A DNA stretch of 64,000 bases from Pedobacter cryoconitis. Its GTDB lineage: Bacteria > Bacteroidota > Bacteroidia > Sphingobacteriales > Sphingobacteriaceae. Made by a program: the position numbers and the translations under genes. Below are positions 56,144 through 64,000 of this stretch, piece by piece (positions within the stretch are counted from its first letter, which is position 1; every line of letters starts with the position of its first letter). The notes beneath the pieces were generated by a model. The model was not told the DNA's origin. It did no database searches and saw nothing but the letters and a program-made list of their open reading frames with translations. The stretch is taken from contig NZ_JACHCG010000007.1 in assembly GCF_014200595.1 (NCBI RefSeq), forward strand, positions 1-64,000, written 5' to 3'.

Positions 56144-56224
56144 TAAAATGGAATTATTATAGGGTCTGCTCTCCTAAAGAGTGTCAGGCTGTGTATTTGT
56201 CCATAACATTTGATAAAATAAATA

Positions 56225-57253
56225 ATGGAAAACAATAACAACGGACTGGAATTAGAAGAGCAGGATTTATACGAACATTTTAATATTGTTGTAGACAAAG
56301 GGCAGTCCTTATTGCGAATAGATAAATTTTTGATGCACCGTATGGAGAATGCTTCAAGAAATCGCATACAAAATGCGATTGAAGCAGGGAATGTACTGGT
56401 GAATAAAGCCACTATAAAAGCTAGCTATAAAGTTAAACCAGCTGATGAGATTTCGATCGTGTTTCCCCATCCGCCAAGAGATACTGAAGTTTATCCGGAA
56501 GATATCCCATTGGATATCGTTTATGAAGATGATGATTTACTGATTGTGAACAAGGTTGCAGGAATGGTTGTACACCCCGGGTTTAACAATTATACAGGAA
56601 CACTGGTTAATGCGCTTGCTTTCCACTTTGAATCCTTACCACAATTACCAGGTAATGAAGGCAGACCAGGATTGGTACACCGTATTGATAAAGATACTTC
56701 GGGACTGCTGATTATCAGTAAGAACGAAATTACGATGACCAAACTGGCCAAACAGTTTTTTGACCATAGTATCACCAGAAAATACCTGGCATTGGCCTGG
56801 GGTGATATTAAAGAAAATGGTACAGTTTCCGGTTATATTGGCCGTAGTGCCAAAAACAGGATTGTTATGGACGTTTATGACGAAGAAGACAAAGGAAAAT
56901 GGTCAGTTACGCACTATACTGTTTTAGAACGTTTAGGCTATGTAACTTTAATTAGCTGTCAGCTTGAAACAGGTCGTACACACCAGATCAGAGCTCACAT
57001 GCAGCATATTGGTCACCCATTATTTAACGATGCGAATTACGGCGGAGATAAGATCCTTAAAGGAACAACGTTTACAAAGTATAAACAATATGTAGCCAAT
57101 TGCTTTGAGATGTTACCGCGACAAGCTTTACATGCGCAGACTTTAGGCTTTATACACCCGACTACCAAGGAATATATGGAATTTGAAGCCCCATTACCTC
57201 CGGACTTTGATTCTGTACTTAACAAATGGAGAAACTACATCGCACAGCCATAA
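56225..57253 (+). CDS. rluD: RluA/RluD-family pseudouridine synthase
   Basis: A 342-residue enzyme. An S4-type RNA-binding domain (about 25-80) precedes the catalytic domain with HRIDKDTSGLL (152-162; Asp155 is the catalytic residue), and QLETGRTHQIRAHMQHIGHPLFND and ARQALHAQTLGF-like ends follow. RluD modifies helix 69 of 23S rRNA. RluC/RluA-type activity cannot be excluded; length and the S4 domain favour RluD. Confidence 0.88.
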   Translation: MENNNNGLELEEQDLYEHFNIVVDKGQSLLRIDKFLMHRMENASRNRIQNAIEAGNVLVNKATIKASYKVKPADEISIVFPHPPRDTEVYPEDIPLDIVYEDDDLLIVNKVAGMVVHPGFNNYTGTLVNALAFHFESLPQLPGNEGRPGLVHRIDKDTSGLLIISKNEITMTKLAKQFFDHSITRKYLALAWGDIKENGTVSGYIGRSAKNRIVMDVYDEEDKGKWSVTHYTVLERLGYVTLISCQLETGRTHQIRAHMQHIGHPLFNDANYGGDKILKGTTFTKYKQYVANCFEMLPRQALHAQTLGFIHPTTKEYMEFEAPLPPDFDSVLNKWRNYIAQP

Positions 57254-57260
57254 GAATTTA

Positions 57261-58100
57261 ATGCAACAAGAATATATTTTACATAACGATCAATTCATTG
57301 CGATAGACCAAACTATCCTGACAGCCAAAAACAGAGGCTTCAGGTATGGCGACGGGCTGTTTGAATCTATGCGGATGTCTGGTGGTAAACTGAAGTTCGC
57401 CGAATTGCATGCTGATCGTTTGCAGGCGGGGATGAATGCACTTAAAATGGAAGGCGGGATTCTGTTTGATGATTATTTCCTGAAACAGAAAACCGCTGAA
57501 CTTTGTAAGCGCAATAAACTAAAAGATAATGTGAGGTTCCGTTTATCTGTTTACCGGGAAGGCGATGGACTATATACGCCAGATAGTAACAAATCGGGTT
57601 ATGTACTGGAAGCAGGTCCGCTTGCTACAGGAGGTTATGAACTGAATAAAAAAGGGCTGATTATCAATGTTTATGATGAGATCACTAAACCGATTAATAA
57701 ACTTTCCACTTATAAGACCAGTAACTCGTTACTTTATGTGATGGCGGGCTTATATAAACAACAAAACCGGTTGGATGAAGCTTTTATCTTAAATCAACAC
57801 GGCTTTCTTTGTGAAAGTATCAGTTCTAATGTTTTTGTGATTTACGATAAGCAGATTTATACTCCAGCACTTTCCGAAGGATGTATTGCCGGGGTAATGC
57901 GTAATGTAGTCATGAAAGTGGCTAAAACCAACCAGATCCCTGTGATAGAAGCACAAATTAATCCCGAAGTTTTAAATGAGGCAGACGAGGTGTTTATTAC
58001 CAATGCTACATCCGGTATCCGATGGGTGATGGGCTATGGTAAAAAACGATATTTTAATGAGATAACCAAGTCTTTAAGTTCTTTACTCAATGCGTTATAG
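57261..58100 (+). CDS. pabC: Class IV aminotransferase, aminodeoxychorismate lyase-like
   Basis: A 279-residue PLP enzyme. The ATG at 57261, seven bases after the rluD stop, is chosen over a TTG at 57183 inside rluD. The core KNRGFRYGDGLFESMRM, the PLP lysine in KLSTYKTSNSLLYVMA, and CESISSNVFVIYDKQIYTPAL and EGCIAGVMR are family marks. PabC releases pyruvate from aminodeoxychorismate to give p-aminobenzoate. Branched-chain or D-amino-acid aminotransferase is the alternative. PabC fits the size and a genome with PabB at 34.8 kb. Confidence 0.75.
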   Translation: MQQEYILHNDQFIAIDQTILTAKNRGFRYGDGLFESMRMSGGKLKFAELHADRLQAGMNALKMEGGILFDDYFLKQKTAELCKRNKLKDNVRFRLSVYREGDGLYTPDSNKSGYVLEAGPLATGGYELNKKGLIINVYDEITKPINKLSTYKTSNSLLYVMAGLYKQQNRLDEAFILNQHGFLCESISSNVFVIYDKQIYTPALSEGCIAGVMRNVVMKVAKTNQIPVIEAQINPEVLNEADEVFITNATSGIRWVMGYGKKRYFNEITKSLSSLLNAL

Positions 58101-58121
58101 CTATTTAGCTATAAACGCATT
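58089..58121. terminator. Convergent hairpin spanning both stop codons of pabC and fmt
   Basis: AATGCGTTATAGCT (58089-58102) and AGCTATAAACGCATT (58107-58121) form a 14-bp stem with one bulge and a four-base loop. Both stop codons lie inside it. T runs are weak, so the efficiency as a terminator is uncertain. Confidence 0.65.
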
Positions 58122-59017
58122 CCTCTTAAAAATTCATCAACCATCATTCTTTTTTTACCTTCATACTGTACATCCAATAAAGAGATATAACCATCCTGAG
58201 CAGCAAATTTTAAATAGTTTTTACCGTCGGTTATAAACATACCCGGGCTTACTGAAGGAATTGTTTCTTCAAACCCTGCTTTAAAAATCTTGATTGTTTT
58301 TTCATTTAATTCTGCAAACGCTGTAGGATATGGACTAAGCCCCCTGATCAGGTTATAAATTGTTTTTACAGAATTGTTCCAGTCCACTTTGCAGAATTCT
58401 TTGAAGATTTTAGGGGCATGTTTTAGCTCAGCAGAAAAAATCTGAGGTTGTTCTTTATAGTCATTGGCTTCAATTGCTTTTACTGTTTTAACTAATAAAC
58501 CAGCACCAGCATCCATGAGGTGATCATGAAGATCGCCAGCTGTATCGTCTTCAGCAATTGGCACTGTCTCTGAGAAAATTACATCCCCGGTATCGATTTC
58601 ATGTTTCAAAAAGAAAGTAGTGACTCCGCTCTCTTTTTCTCCATTGATGATTGCATGATTGATTGGCGCTGCGCCGCGATATTGTGGTAAAAGAGAGCCA
58701 TGCAAATTAATTGTTCCTTTAGCAGGCATATTCCATACTACTTCCGGTAACATACGGAAAGCCACCACCACATGCAAATCTGCATTTAAGGCTTTCAGCT
58801 CTGCGATGAAATCGGGATCTTTTAATTTCAACGGTTGCAATACATTTAAACCTTTTTCTACAGCATATTTTTTAACAGCGCTTTCCTGTAATTTCTGACC
58901 TCTCCCTGCTGGTTTGTCCGCTGCGGTAACGACTCCTATGATGTCAAATCCGGCCTCAGCTAATGCATTTAAAGAAGCAACGGCAAAATCTGGCGTTCCC
59001 ATGAAAACTATTTTCAT
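58109..59017 (-). CDS. fmt: Methionyl-tRNA formyltransferase
   Basis: A 302-residue enzyme adding formyl from 10-formyltetrahydrofolate to initiator Met-tRNA. VFMGTPDFAVASL starts the N-terminal domain; INLHGSLLPQYRGAAPINHAIINGE and the GDVIFSE part hold the active site Asn-His-Asp. The C-terminal tRNA-binding domain is complete. It is convergent with pabC and upstream of a divergent topoisomerase gene. Confidence 0.94.
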   Translation of the reverse strand: MKIVFMGTPDFAVASLNALAEAGFDIIGVVTAADKPAGRGQKLQESAVKKYAVEKGLNVLQPLKLKDPDFIAELKALNADLHVVVAFRMLPEVVWNMPAKGTINLHGSLLPQYRGAAPINHAIINGEKESGVTTFFLKHEIDTGDVIFSETVPIAEDDTAGDLHDHLMDAGAGLLVKTVKAIEANDYKEQPQIFSAELKHAPKIFKEFCKVDWNNSVKTIYNLIRGLSPYPTAFAELNEKTIKIFKAGFEETIPSVSPGMFITDGKNYLKFAAQDGYISLLDVQYEGKKRMMVDEFLRGMRL

Positions 59018-59131
59018 ATGTGTTTGTTTGGTTTATTTGTTATCAAATTATTGTAAGGCCATGATGGTTAAGCATCCTGTCTTTCTTTAGCAAAATAACT
59101 AAAAATTTAACGCATATTTTGTTTAATCTAT

Positions 59132-60181
59132 ATGGTTCAGACTTCAGAAGAAATTAAAGAAATTGGTTTGGTATACGTTACTGACAGTATGCCTGGTCTT
59201 TACCGTAAAGGAAAACCTGGAAAGTTTTATTACGAAGATCATAATGGTCAGCGGGTAAAAGAGGAGGCGCAGCTGGAAAGGATTAAAGCACTGGTATTAC
59301 CACCTGCATGGACTGAGGTCTGGATTGCCGCAAAAAAGAATGCTTATTTGCAGGCAACGGGGCTGGATGCAGCAAAAAGAAAACAATACCGTTACCATAC
59401 CAAATGGACTTCCCGGAGATCTGATCTTAAATATTACCGGTTACTGGAATTTGGGAAAGCTTTACCGCAAGCCAGAAAAAGAATTGCGAAAGACCTGAAA
59501 AGGCCTGTGTATGATGAAAAAAAGGTTTTGGCTATTTGTGTACAACTGATGCAAAAGACGCTCATTCGCGTTGGTAATGAGGCTTATGCGCAGCTTTATG
59601 GTAGTTATGGTTTATCTACTTTGAGAAACAAACATGCTAAAATAAATGGGAATGTACTCCAGTTAAAATTTGTGGGTAAAAAGGGGGTAAAGCAAGAAGT
59701 TGCGCTCAATGATAAGAACCTCGCCAAAATGGTCAAAAGCTGTATGGAGATTCCCGGACAAGACTTGTTTCAATATTATACAGCCGATTCAGAACGCAGG
59801 GCGATAGATTCAGGAATGATTAATAATTATATCAAAGAAATTACAGGGAGTGATTTTACGGCTAAAGATTTCCGTACCTGGGGTGGTACACTGGAAGCCT
59901 TAAGACAACTGGCTATTTGTACAGGCAATGTGGAAGAAGAACGGCCTAAGAAAAAGATTGTTACCGAAGTTATGAAATGTGTGGCCAGTAAGTTAGGAAA
60001 TACGCCTGCTGTCTGCAAAAGTTCCTATGTATATCCACTGCTGATCGAAGCTTTTGAACAGGATCAATTGTTAAAGTATATGAAGAAAATACATACCACT
60101 AAACCCGATACTATCCAGGCGATGGAAAATGATGAAAAAGTCCTGATGAAGTTTCTTAAAGCAGTACAAAAGAAATTATAG
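59132..60181 (+). CDS. Type IB DNA topoisomerase (poxvirus/bacterial type)
   Basis: A 349-residue enzyme that relaxes supercoils by nicking one strand through a 3'-phosphotyrosine. The N-terminal domain (about 1-85) has YRKGKPGKFYYEDHNGQRV; the catalytic domain has LIRVGNEAYAQLYGSYGLSTL, FVGKKGVKQEV, FRTWGGTLEALRQL and KSSYVYPLLIEAF, with Tyr in the last as the probable nucleophile and the Arg/Lys/Arg set in the earlier motifs. Bacterial members are common as accessory genes. It is a single gene. Confidence 0.88.
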   Translation: MVQTSEEIKEIGLVYVTDSMPGLYRKGKPGKFYYEDHNGQRVKEEAQLERIKALVLPPAWTEVWIAAKKNAYLQATGLDAAKRKQYRYHTKWTSRRSDLKYYRLLEFGKALPQARKRIAKDLKRPVYDEKKVLAICVQLMQKTLIRVGNEAYAQLYGSYGLSTLRNKHAKINGNVLQLKFVGKKGVKQEVALNDKNLAKMVKSCMEIPGQDLFQYYTADSERRAIDSGMINNYIKEITGSDFTAKDFRTWGGTLEALRQLAICTGNVEEERPKKKIVTEVMKCVASKLGNTPAVCKSSYVYPLLIEAFEQDQLLKYMKKIHTTKPDTIQAMENDEKVLMKFLKAVQKKL

Positions 60182-60188
60182 CTGAATT

Positions 60189-60938
60189 TTATTCTAATCT
60201 GATGCCCAGGTCACGATAACTCTTCAGGTTTTCATGCTGAGGATCTGTATCTGTAATAATGATGTCAAGGTCACTGGTACTGGTGATATAATAGGGTTCT
60301 GTGGTATCAAGCTTTTCAAATGTAGCAATCGCGATCACTTGTTTAGAGGTTTCGACCATTGCTTTTTTAATCTGGCAGTCTTCATAGCTAATCCCCGTAA
60401 CCCCGGAAATCAGATCAATACTGCATATTCCAAGAAAACAGATGTCCGGACGGATACCCCGGATGGTTTGTATGACTTCAAAACCTGTTGTTGAAAAAGA
60501 TGATTTATTTAATCTGCCACCTAGAAAAATAACTTCAATAAAAGGGTGATCTTCCAGTACAGTAGCTACCGGGAAGCTGTTCGTAATTACTGTAATTTGC
60601 AGATCTCTGGGTAAATGTGTTGCAATGGCAAGTACAGAAGTCCCTGAGTCGAATAAAACGACCTGGCCGTTTTTAATCAGCTTAATTGCTTTTTGCGCGA
60701 TGATTTCTTTATGTGACACATCATAATGTTCTCTTTCCCGAAAATGCTGCGGGATAGGGGAACGGGAAATAGCTCCGCCACGCACTGCTTTTAACAATCC
60801 CTGATCTGATAATTCTTTAATATCACGTCTCACGGTGTCTTCAGAAACCTCTAATAGGGTGCTTAAATCTCCTAAAAGTACTTTTCGTTCTTTACGAATA
60901 TGCTCAATAATCAGTTGTAATCTTTCGGCCTTAATCAT
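60189..60938 (-). CDS. DeoR/GlpR-family transcriptional repressor
   Basis: A 249-residue regulator with an N-terminal winged helix-turn-helix (about 1-58, LLGDLSTLLEVSEDTVRRDIKELSDQGLLKAVRGGAI) and a C-terminal sugar-phosphate isomerase-like sensor (about 75-235, LFDSGTSVLAIATHL, VIFLGGRLN, CFLGICSIDLISGVTG). The family responds to phosphorylated sugars or nucleosides. It is divergent from a nucleotidase-like gene, and the spacer holds a 16-bp palindrome and two related copies, consistent with autoregulation and control of that gene. Confidence 0.9.
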   Translation of the reverse strand: MIKAERLQLIIEHIRKERKVLLGDLSTLLEVSEDTVRRDIKELSDQGLLKAVRGGAISRSPIPQHFREREHYDVSHKEIIAQKAIKLIKNGQVVLFDSGTSVLAIATHLPRDLQITVITNSFPVATVLEDHPFIEVIFLGGRLNKSSFSTTGFEVIQTIRGIRPDICFLGICSIDLISGVTGISYEDCQIKKAMVETSKQVIAIATFEKLDTTEPYYITSTSDLDIIITDTDPQHENLKSYRDLGIRLE

Positions 60939-60943
60939 CTTAG

Positions 60944-61020
60944 TTGCAAATATACAAATAAAAACTATTGTATTATTGCAATATATTGCAACTTATCGCT
61001 ATATTTGTTGCAATATATTA
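60944..61020. promoter_or_regulatory. Shared operator and divergent promoters of deoR-like and HAD genes
   Basis: TTGCAATATATTGCAA (60976-60991) is a perfect 16-bp palindrome. A partial copy, TTGCAATATATTA (61008-61020), and a weaker TTGCAAATATACAA (60944-60957) flank it. On the plus strand TATATTTG (61000-61007) is a -7 match with a TTG (60976-60978) 21 bases before it. On the minus strand TATATTTG (60947-60954) serves the regulator gene eight bases before its ATG. The palindrome covers the -33 regions of both, as an operator would. Confidence 0.7.
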
Positions 61021-61026
61021 CGAACT

Positions 61027-61578
61027 ATGAATAGAGATAGAAAAACAATAGCCATTGATATGGATGGAGTAATTGCCGATACAGAAGCACAGTTTATGGA
61101 TTGGTATGAAAAAGAACACGGAATACGGGTACCAAGAGAAGAGAGACTGGGTGTGCCGGAGCCTGATGGATTTCCTGACAAGACTGCAATCAGAAGGTAT
61201 GTTTATACACCAGGCTTTTTCAGGACAATTCCTGTAATGCCGGGTGCAATTGAAGCGGTAAAAACATTAATGGAAGATTATGAGGTTTTCATCGTATCTG
61301 CTGCAACAGAATTTCCACAATGTTTATCAGAAAAGCTAGAATGGTTAAATGAATATTTTCCTTTTATCAGCTGGACAAACATTGTTTTATGTGGCGATAA
61401 GAGTATTATCGATACCGACTACCTGATTGATGATCATTGTAAAAACCTTGACTTTTGTAAAGGAAAGCCAATTATGTTTAACGGATCGCATAATGTAAAT
61501 CAGTTACACCATACCCGGGTAATGAATTGGGATGAAGTATTGGATTTGTTTGAGAAAGAAAGGCTTTCAGCCGTATAA
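61027..61578 (+). CDS. HAD-family 5'(3')-deoxyribonucleotidase-like protein
   Basis: A 183-residue protein starting at 61027 (MNRDRKTIAIDMDGVIAD); the longer frame back to 60835 would run through the regulator gene and operator. DMDGV (11-15) holds the HAD nucleophile Asp11 and acid/base Asp13, and LIDDHCKNLDF gives the metal-binding acids. The pattern fits the NT5C family that removes phosphate from deoxynucleoside monophosphates. Other small-molecule phosphatase roles are possible. The DeoR-type partner supports a nucleotide or sugar-phosphate theme. Confidence 0.82.
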   Translation: MNRDRKTIAIDMDGVIADTEAQFMDWYEKEHGIRVPREERLGVPEPDGFPDKTAIRRYVYTPGFFRTIPVMPGAIEAVKTLMEDYEVFIVSAATEFPQCLSEKLEWLNEYFPFISWTNIVLCGDKSIIDTDYLIDDHCKNLDFCKGKPIMFNGSHNVNQLHHTRVMNWDEVLDLFEKERLSAV

Positions 61579-61636
61579 ATCTTTTGATATGCCGGAATAA
61601 AGATAAAACCTCCTCCCAATTTGGGAAGAGATTTCT

Positions 61637-61849
61637 TTATGCATCTTTTTCAGGTGCTTTTTTTATAGATTCAACGGGCTGTTCCTCCCGTTCTCTCTTT
61701 TTTGCGGGATTCTTAAACTGAGGTTCATCTTTATTATAATCTTCATCCTCTGGTTTTTTTACGGCTTTATTTCCTTCATCAACCTCAGGAATAGGTTCTT
61801 GAAAGTTGCTGCTTGGTTTTTCATTTTTTCTTTTAGGGTCCTTGTTCAT
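61637..61849 (-). CDS. Small disordered hypothetical protein
   Basis: A 70-residue protein from the ATG at 61849 (a GTG lies one codon upstream). It is almost entirely Lys, Glu, Asp, Pro and Asn, with no hydrophobic core and no membrane segment, and so is probably disordered. It lies 17 bases downstream of namZ on the same strand. Expression is supported only by position, and no family is recognised. Confidence 0.45.
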   Translation of the reverse strand: MNKDPKRKNEKPSSNFQEPIPEVDEGNKAVKKPEDEDYNKDEPQFKNPAKKREREEQPVESIKKAPEKDA

Positions 61850-61866
61850 CACTGATCAGTTTAAGG

Positions 61867-63123
61867 TTAAGGATACAACAAGTATTTCTTGCGCATCTTT
61901 TTATACTGACTTAATCCTGGTTCCCAGCTTGCCCTGATTTCTTTTTCAGATTTGCCTGCAATAATTTGCTCTTTTAAGCTATAAACTCCAGCAAGCTTAT
62001 CAAAATTATTCATTTGCTTGCTGAGCTTGAAGTTGAAAAAATCTGCTTTATCTGGATAAGCCTGGTACAATTCAATAAGCCACTTAAGGTTTAACACCTT
62101 ATCTTTCCTAAGGTTTGAAATATTATAATTTCTCAGGTCTAAACCATAACATTCCTGATTTTGATGCAAAGGGGTTTCTGCCATTCCTTTGATACTTTTA
62201 GGTGTGAAAGAAAAGCTATATTTTCCTTTCAGTGCGGGAGCGCCCAAAACAGTAAATGGAAACTGAGTTCCGCGCCCCTGACTTAAATAAGTTCCTTCAA
62301 ACAGGCACAGTGTGGGGTAAAGTAAAATAGATTGCTGTGTATTTAGATTTGGAGATGGCTTAACAGGCAAGTCATAAGGCATATCGTGGGTATAGTCCGC
62401 TACCTTAATAATCGTGATCTTGCATTCCACTTTATTTTTCAGCCAGCCTTCTCCATTTAGCATTTGTGCATATTCTCCAACGGTCAGCCCGTGGACAATT
62501 GGAATTGGTTTCAGCCCAATGCCCGATACCAGTCTGGAATCCAGAATTGGGCCGTCTATATAAAATCCGTTAGGATTTGGTCTGTCCAGAATGATCAGTT
62601 CTTTTTTGTTTTCTGCGCAAGCCTGCATCACATATTGCAGGGTATTGATATAAGTGTAGAAACGTACGCCTACATCCTGAATGTCAAAAACCATGATGTC
62701 AACATCAGCTAAATCTGCCGGGGTAGGAATTTCGTGTTTACCATATAAGGAAACTGCTTTGATTCCTGTTTTCTGATCGATTGCATCGTCTACTTTGATT
62801 CCCGCGCTGGCATCCCCTCTGAAACCATGCTCAGGACCGAAGATTTTGACAATATTTACACCGCGTTTTAAAAGGCTGTCTACAGACGTGGTTTCATTAA
62901 TCACAGAAGTTGGATTGACAACCATTCCAACCCGTTTTCCTTGAAGCAGTGGCAGATATTTCTCTGTTTGAGCCGCTCCGGTCAGAATTTTATAGTTCGT
63001 AATTTTCTGTACTGCTGGTTTCAGGCCGGAACTATCGCTATCATTAATTTTAGAGTTAGCACAGGCTTGCAGGCTAAACATAGCCAGGCAAACCGGGAGT
63101 ATTATTGAGGAAGATAGTTTCAT
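61867..63123 (-). CDS. namZ: Exo-beta-N-acetylmuramidase NamZ-like lipoprotein (DUF1343)
   Basis: A 418-residue lipoprotein (QAC, Cys21). The body KRVGMVVNPTSVINETTSVDSLLKRGVNIVKIFGPEHGFRGDASAG matches DUF1343, the family of NamZ (GH171), which removes non-reducing MurNAc from peptidoglycan fragments in muropeptide recycling. Further marks are DVDIMVFDIQDVGVRFYTYI, LDRPNPNG and SPNLNTQQSILLYPTLCLFEGT. It probably acts in the periplasm. The start ATG at 63123 gives a clean signal sequence. Confidence 0.85.
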   Translation of the reverse strand: MKLSSSIILPVCLAMFSLQACANSKINDSDSSGLKPAVQKITNYKILTGAAQTEKYLPLLQGKRVGMVVNPTSVINETTSVDSLLKRGVNIVKIFGPEHGFRGDASAGIKVDDAIDQKTGIKAVSLYGKHEIPTPADLADVDIMVFDIQDVGVRFYTYINTLQYVMQACAENKKELIILDRPNPNGFYIDGPILDSRLVSGIGLKPIPIVHGLTVGEYAQMLNGEGWLKNKVECKITIIKVADYTHDMPYDLPVKPSPNLNTQQSILLYPTLCLFEGTYLSQGRGTQFPFTVLGAPALKGKYSFSFTPKSIKGMAETPLHQNQECYGLDLRNYNISNLRKDKVLNLKWLIELYQAYPDKADFFNFKLSKQMNNFDKLAGVYSLKEQIIAGKSEKEIRASWEPGLSQYKKMRKKYLLYP

Positions 63124-63228
63124 AAGACCTTTTTTTACTTATTATGGTTGAATTCAAAATCAAATAACCATTTTTGCTATTGTCTGTTTTTATTTAACCA
63201 GGCTCTAAGTTACAGTTTATTAAAAATT

Positions 63229-64000
63229 TTGAATACAGAATATTTCATAGCCAGGCGAATTGCCATTAAATCAGAACGCACATTTTCTAAACTGATCGTC
63301 CGTATTGCTATTGCGGGGGTGATGCTGAGTCTTGCGGTCATGATGTTGTCGGTGGCCATTATCAAAGGTTTTAAAACAGAGATACAGGAAAAAGTAAGAG
63401 GATTTGTTGGCGATGTCAGGATTTTTAAACTCGATTTAAATAATTCCTTTGAACTCACACCTTTTGTTCCTACAGCCAAAACTTTAGCTGACCTGAAAGA
63501 AAATAAGGATATCGCTTATTTTCAGTCCTATGCTACAAAACCAGCTATCATTTCTGCAAATGATGAAGTAGAGGGGATTAACTTTAAAGGAGTAGAACGT
63601 AATTTTAACTGGGATTATATCAAGAAACATTTAGTTAGTGGCAGGATCATGGACTTTTCTGACAGTACAAAAGCGACTAAAGAAATTCTGATTTCTTCTT
63701 TCACAGCCAACCGGCTGAAGCTTAAAACCGGAGATAGTTTTGTCATGTACTTTGTACAGAATCCTCCCCGCAAACGTCCGTTTAAGATTGTAGGGATTTA
63801 CGATATCGGGGTAGAGGAAATTGATAAAAGTTTTGTACTTGGAGATATTAACATCATCAGGCGCTTAAATAACTGGCAGCCCAATGAAATTGGAGCGATT
63901 GAAATCAAACTCAAAAACTTCTCCCGTTTGCAGGCAGCCTCCGACAAGATTTATTCGTCCATGGAGATTAACCTTAAATCAGAATCTGTTAAGGAATATT
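63229..64000 (+). CDS. LolC/LolE-type ABC permease, partial (runs off end)
   Basis: At least 257 codons, open to the window end. It starts with TTG at 63229 (LNTEYFIARRIAIKSER), a family-typical start; no in-frame ATG lies before the first membrane helix, which covers about residues 20-45 (LIVRIAIAGVMLSLAVMMLSVAII-like). After it the periplasmic MacB-like domain begins (EKVRGFVGDVRIF and NPPRKRPFKIVGIYDIG). LolC/LolE with an ATPase partner moves lipoproteins from inner to outer membrane. It may instead be a generic FtsX-like permease. The divergent spacer to namZ is short (105 bases). Confidence 0.8.
   Translation, partial: MNTEYFIARRIAIKSERTFSKLIVRIAIAGVMLSLAVMMLSVAIIKGFKTEIQEKVRGFVGDVRIFKLDLNNSFELTPFVPTAKTLADLKENKDIAYFQSYATKPAIISANDEVEGINFKGVERNFNWDYIKKHLVSGRIMDFSDSTKATKEILISSFTANRLKLKTGDSFVMYFVQNPPRKRPFKIVGIYDIGVEEIDKSFVLGDINIIRRLNNWQPNEIGAIEIKLKNFSRLQAASDKIYSSMEINLKSESVKEY

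Noticed and set aside
57183..57260. Longer start of pabC inside rluD
   Set aside because: It needs a TTG and 26 residues with no family similarity, overlapping the end of rluD; ATG 57261 fits the family start.
60835..61026. N-terminal extension of the HAD gene back to 60835
   Set aside because: It would run antisense through the DeoR-like gene and the operator; the HAD motif DMDGV starts right after the ATG at 61027.
1..64000. Search by eye for CRISPR arrays, tRNA genes, insertion sequences, integrases and toxin-antitoxin pairs
   Set aside because: No regularly spaced repeats, cloverleaf-like sequence, transposase motifs or paired small toxin-antitoxin frames were recognised.

Overview
The window looks like ordinary chromosome from a Bacteroidota bacterium, most likely a Sphingobacteriaceae member close to Pedobacter. 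This is inferred from gene content: a SusC/SusD pair driven by an ECF sigma factor and a FecR-type anti-sigma factor, GH29 fucosidase, fused isobutyryl-CoA mutase, PafA-type phosphatase, BshB1 of bacillithiol synthesis, NamZ (DUF1343), DUF4294 and DUF4783 proteins. AT-rich spacers carry repeated matches to the Bacteroidota -7 promoter element TAnnTTTG and almost no Shine-Dalgarno sequences. I see no insertion sequence, prophage, CRISPR array or tRNA gene.

Layout. 0-3.2 kb: the 3' end of a 5S rRNA (end of an rRNA operon), an acyl-ACP desaturase and a lipoprotein GH99-like hydrolase with a fascin-like lectin tail. 3.2-9.8 kb (minus): icmF, pafA-like phosphatase, folC. 9.9-18.2 kb (minus): a compact envelope operon of a 1006-residue TPR protein, a plugless outer-membrane barrel, an HU/SPOR membrane protein, ExbB, ExbD and a TonB-like protein. 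18.4-28.9 kb: pyrR-pyrB, a DCC-family protein, rpsA, cmk, arfB, lpxR, lon, a small TPR protein and a lipoprotein. 28.9-34.8 kb: gpmI, GH29 fucosidase, DUF4783, then the nadC-plsY-M48 protease operon.

34.8-45 kb: pabB, purA, fur and a bifunctional RelA/SpoT protein on the minus strand; DUF4294, glutathione peroxidase, bshB1, an acyl-CoA dehydrogenase and a TlpA-like thioredoxin protein on the plus strand. 45.2-52.9 kb: ECF sigma, FecR, SusC, SusD and a YdcF-family secreted protein. 53.2-64 kb: lysine 6-aminotransferase with a small membrane protein, a PLP enzyme, rluD, pabC, fmt, topoisomerase IB, a DeoR regulator divergent from a nucleotidase-like HAD gene, namZ, and the start of a LolC/E-type permease running off the end.

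Themes. Several folate-linked genes are spread over the window (folC, pabB, pabC, fmt). Envelope functions dominate (desaturase, LpxR, PlsY, NamZ, SPOR, SusCD, LolC/E-like). No obviously novel defence or mobile system is present. The items most worth following are the TPR/barrel/HU-SPOR/ExbBD/TonB operon, the DeoR operator shared by two divergent promoters, two very long intergenic hairpins (38.04-38.11 and 53.08-53.24 kb), and the sigma/FecR/SusCD/YdcF unit that has no degradative enzyme.

Numbers such as residue positions were counted by hand from the sequence. Family names come from recognising motifs, without database searches.
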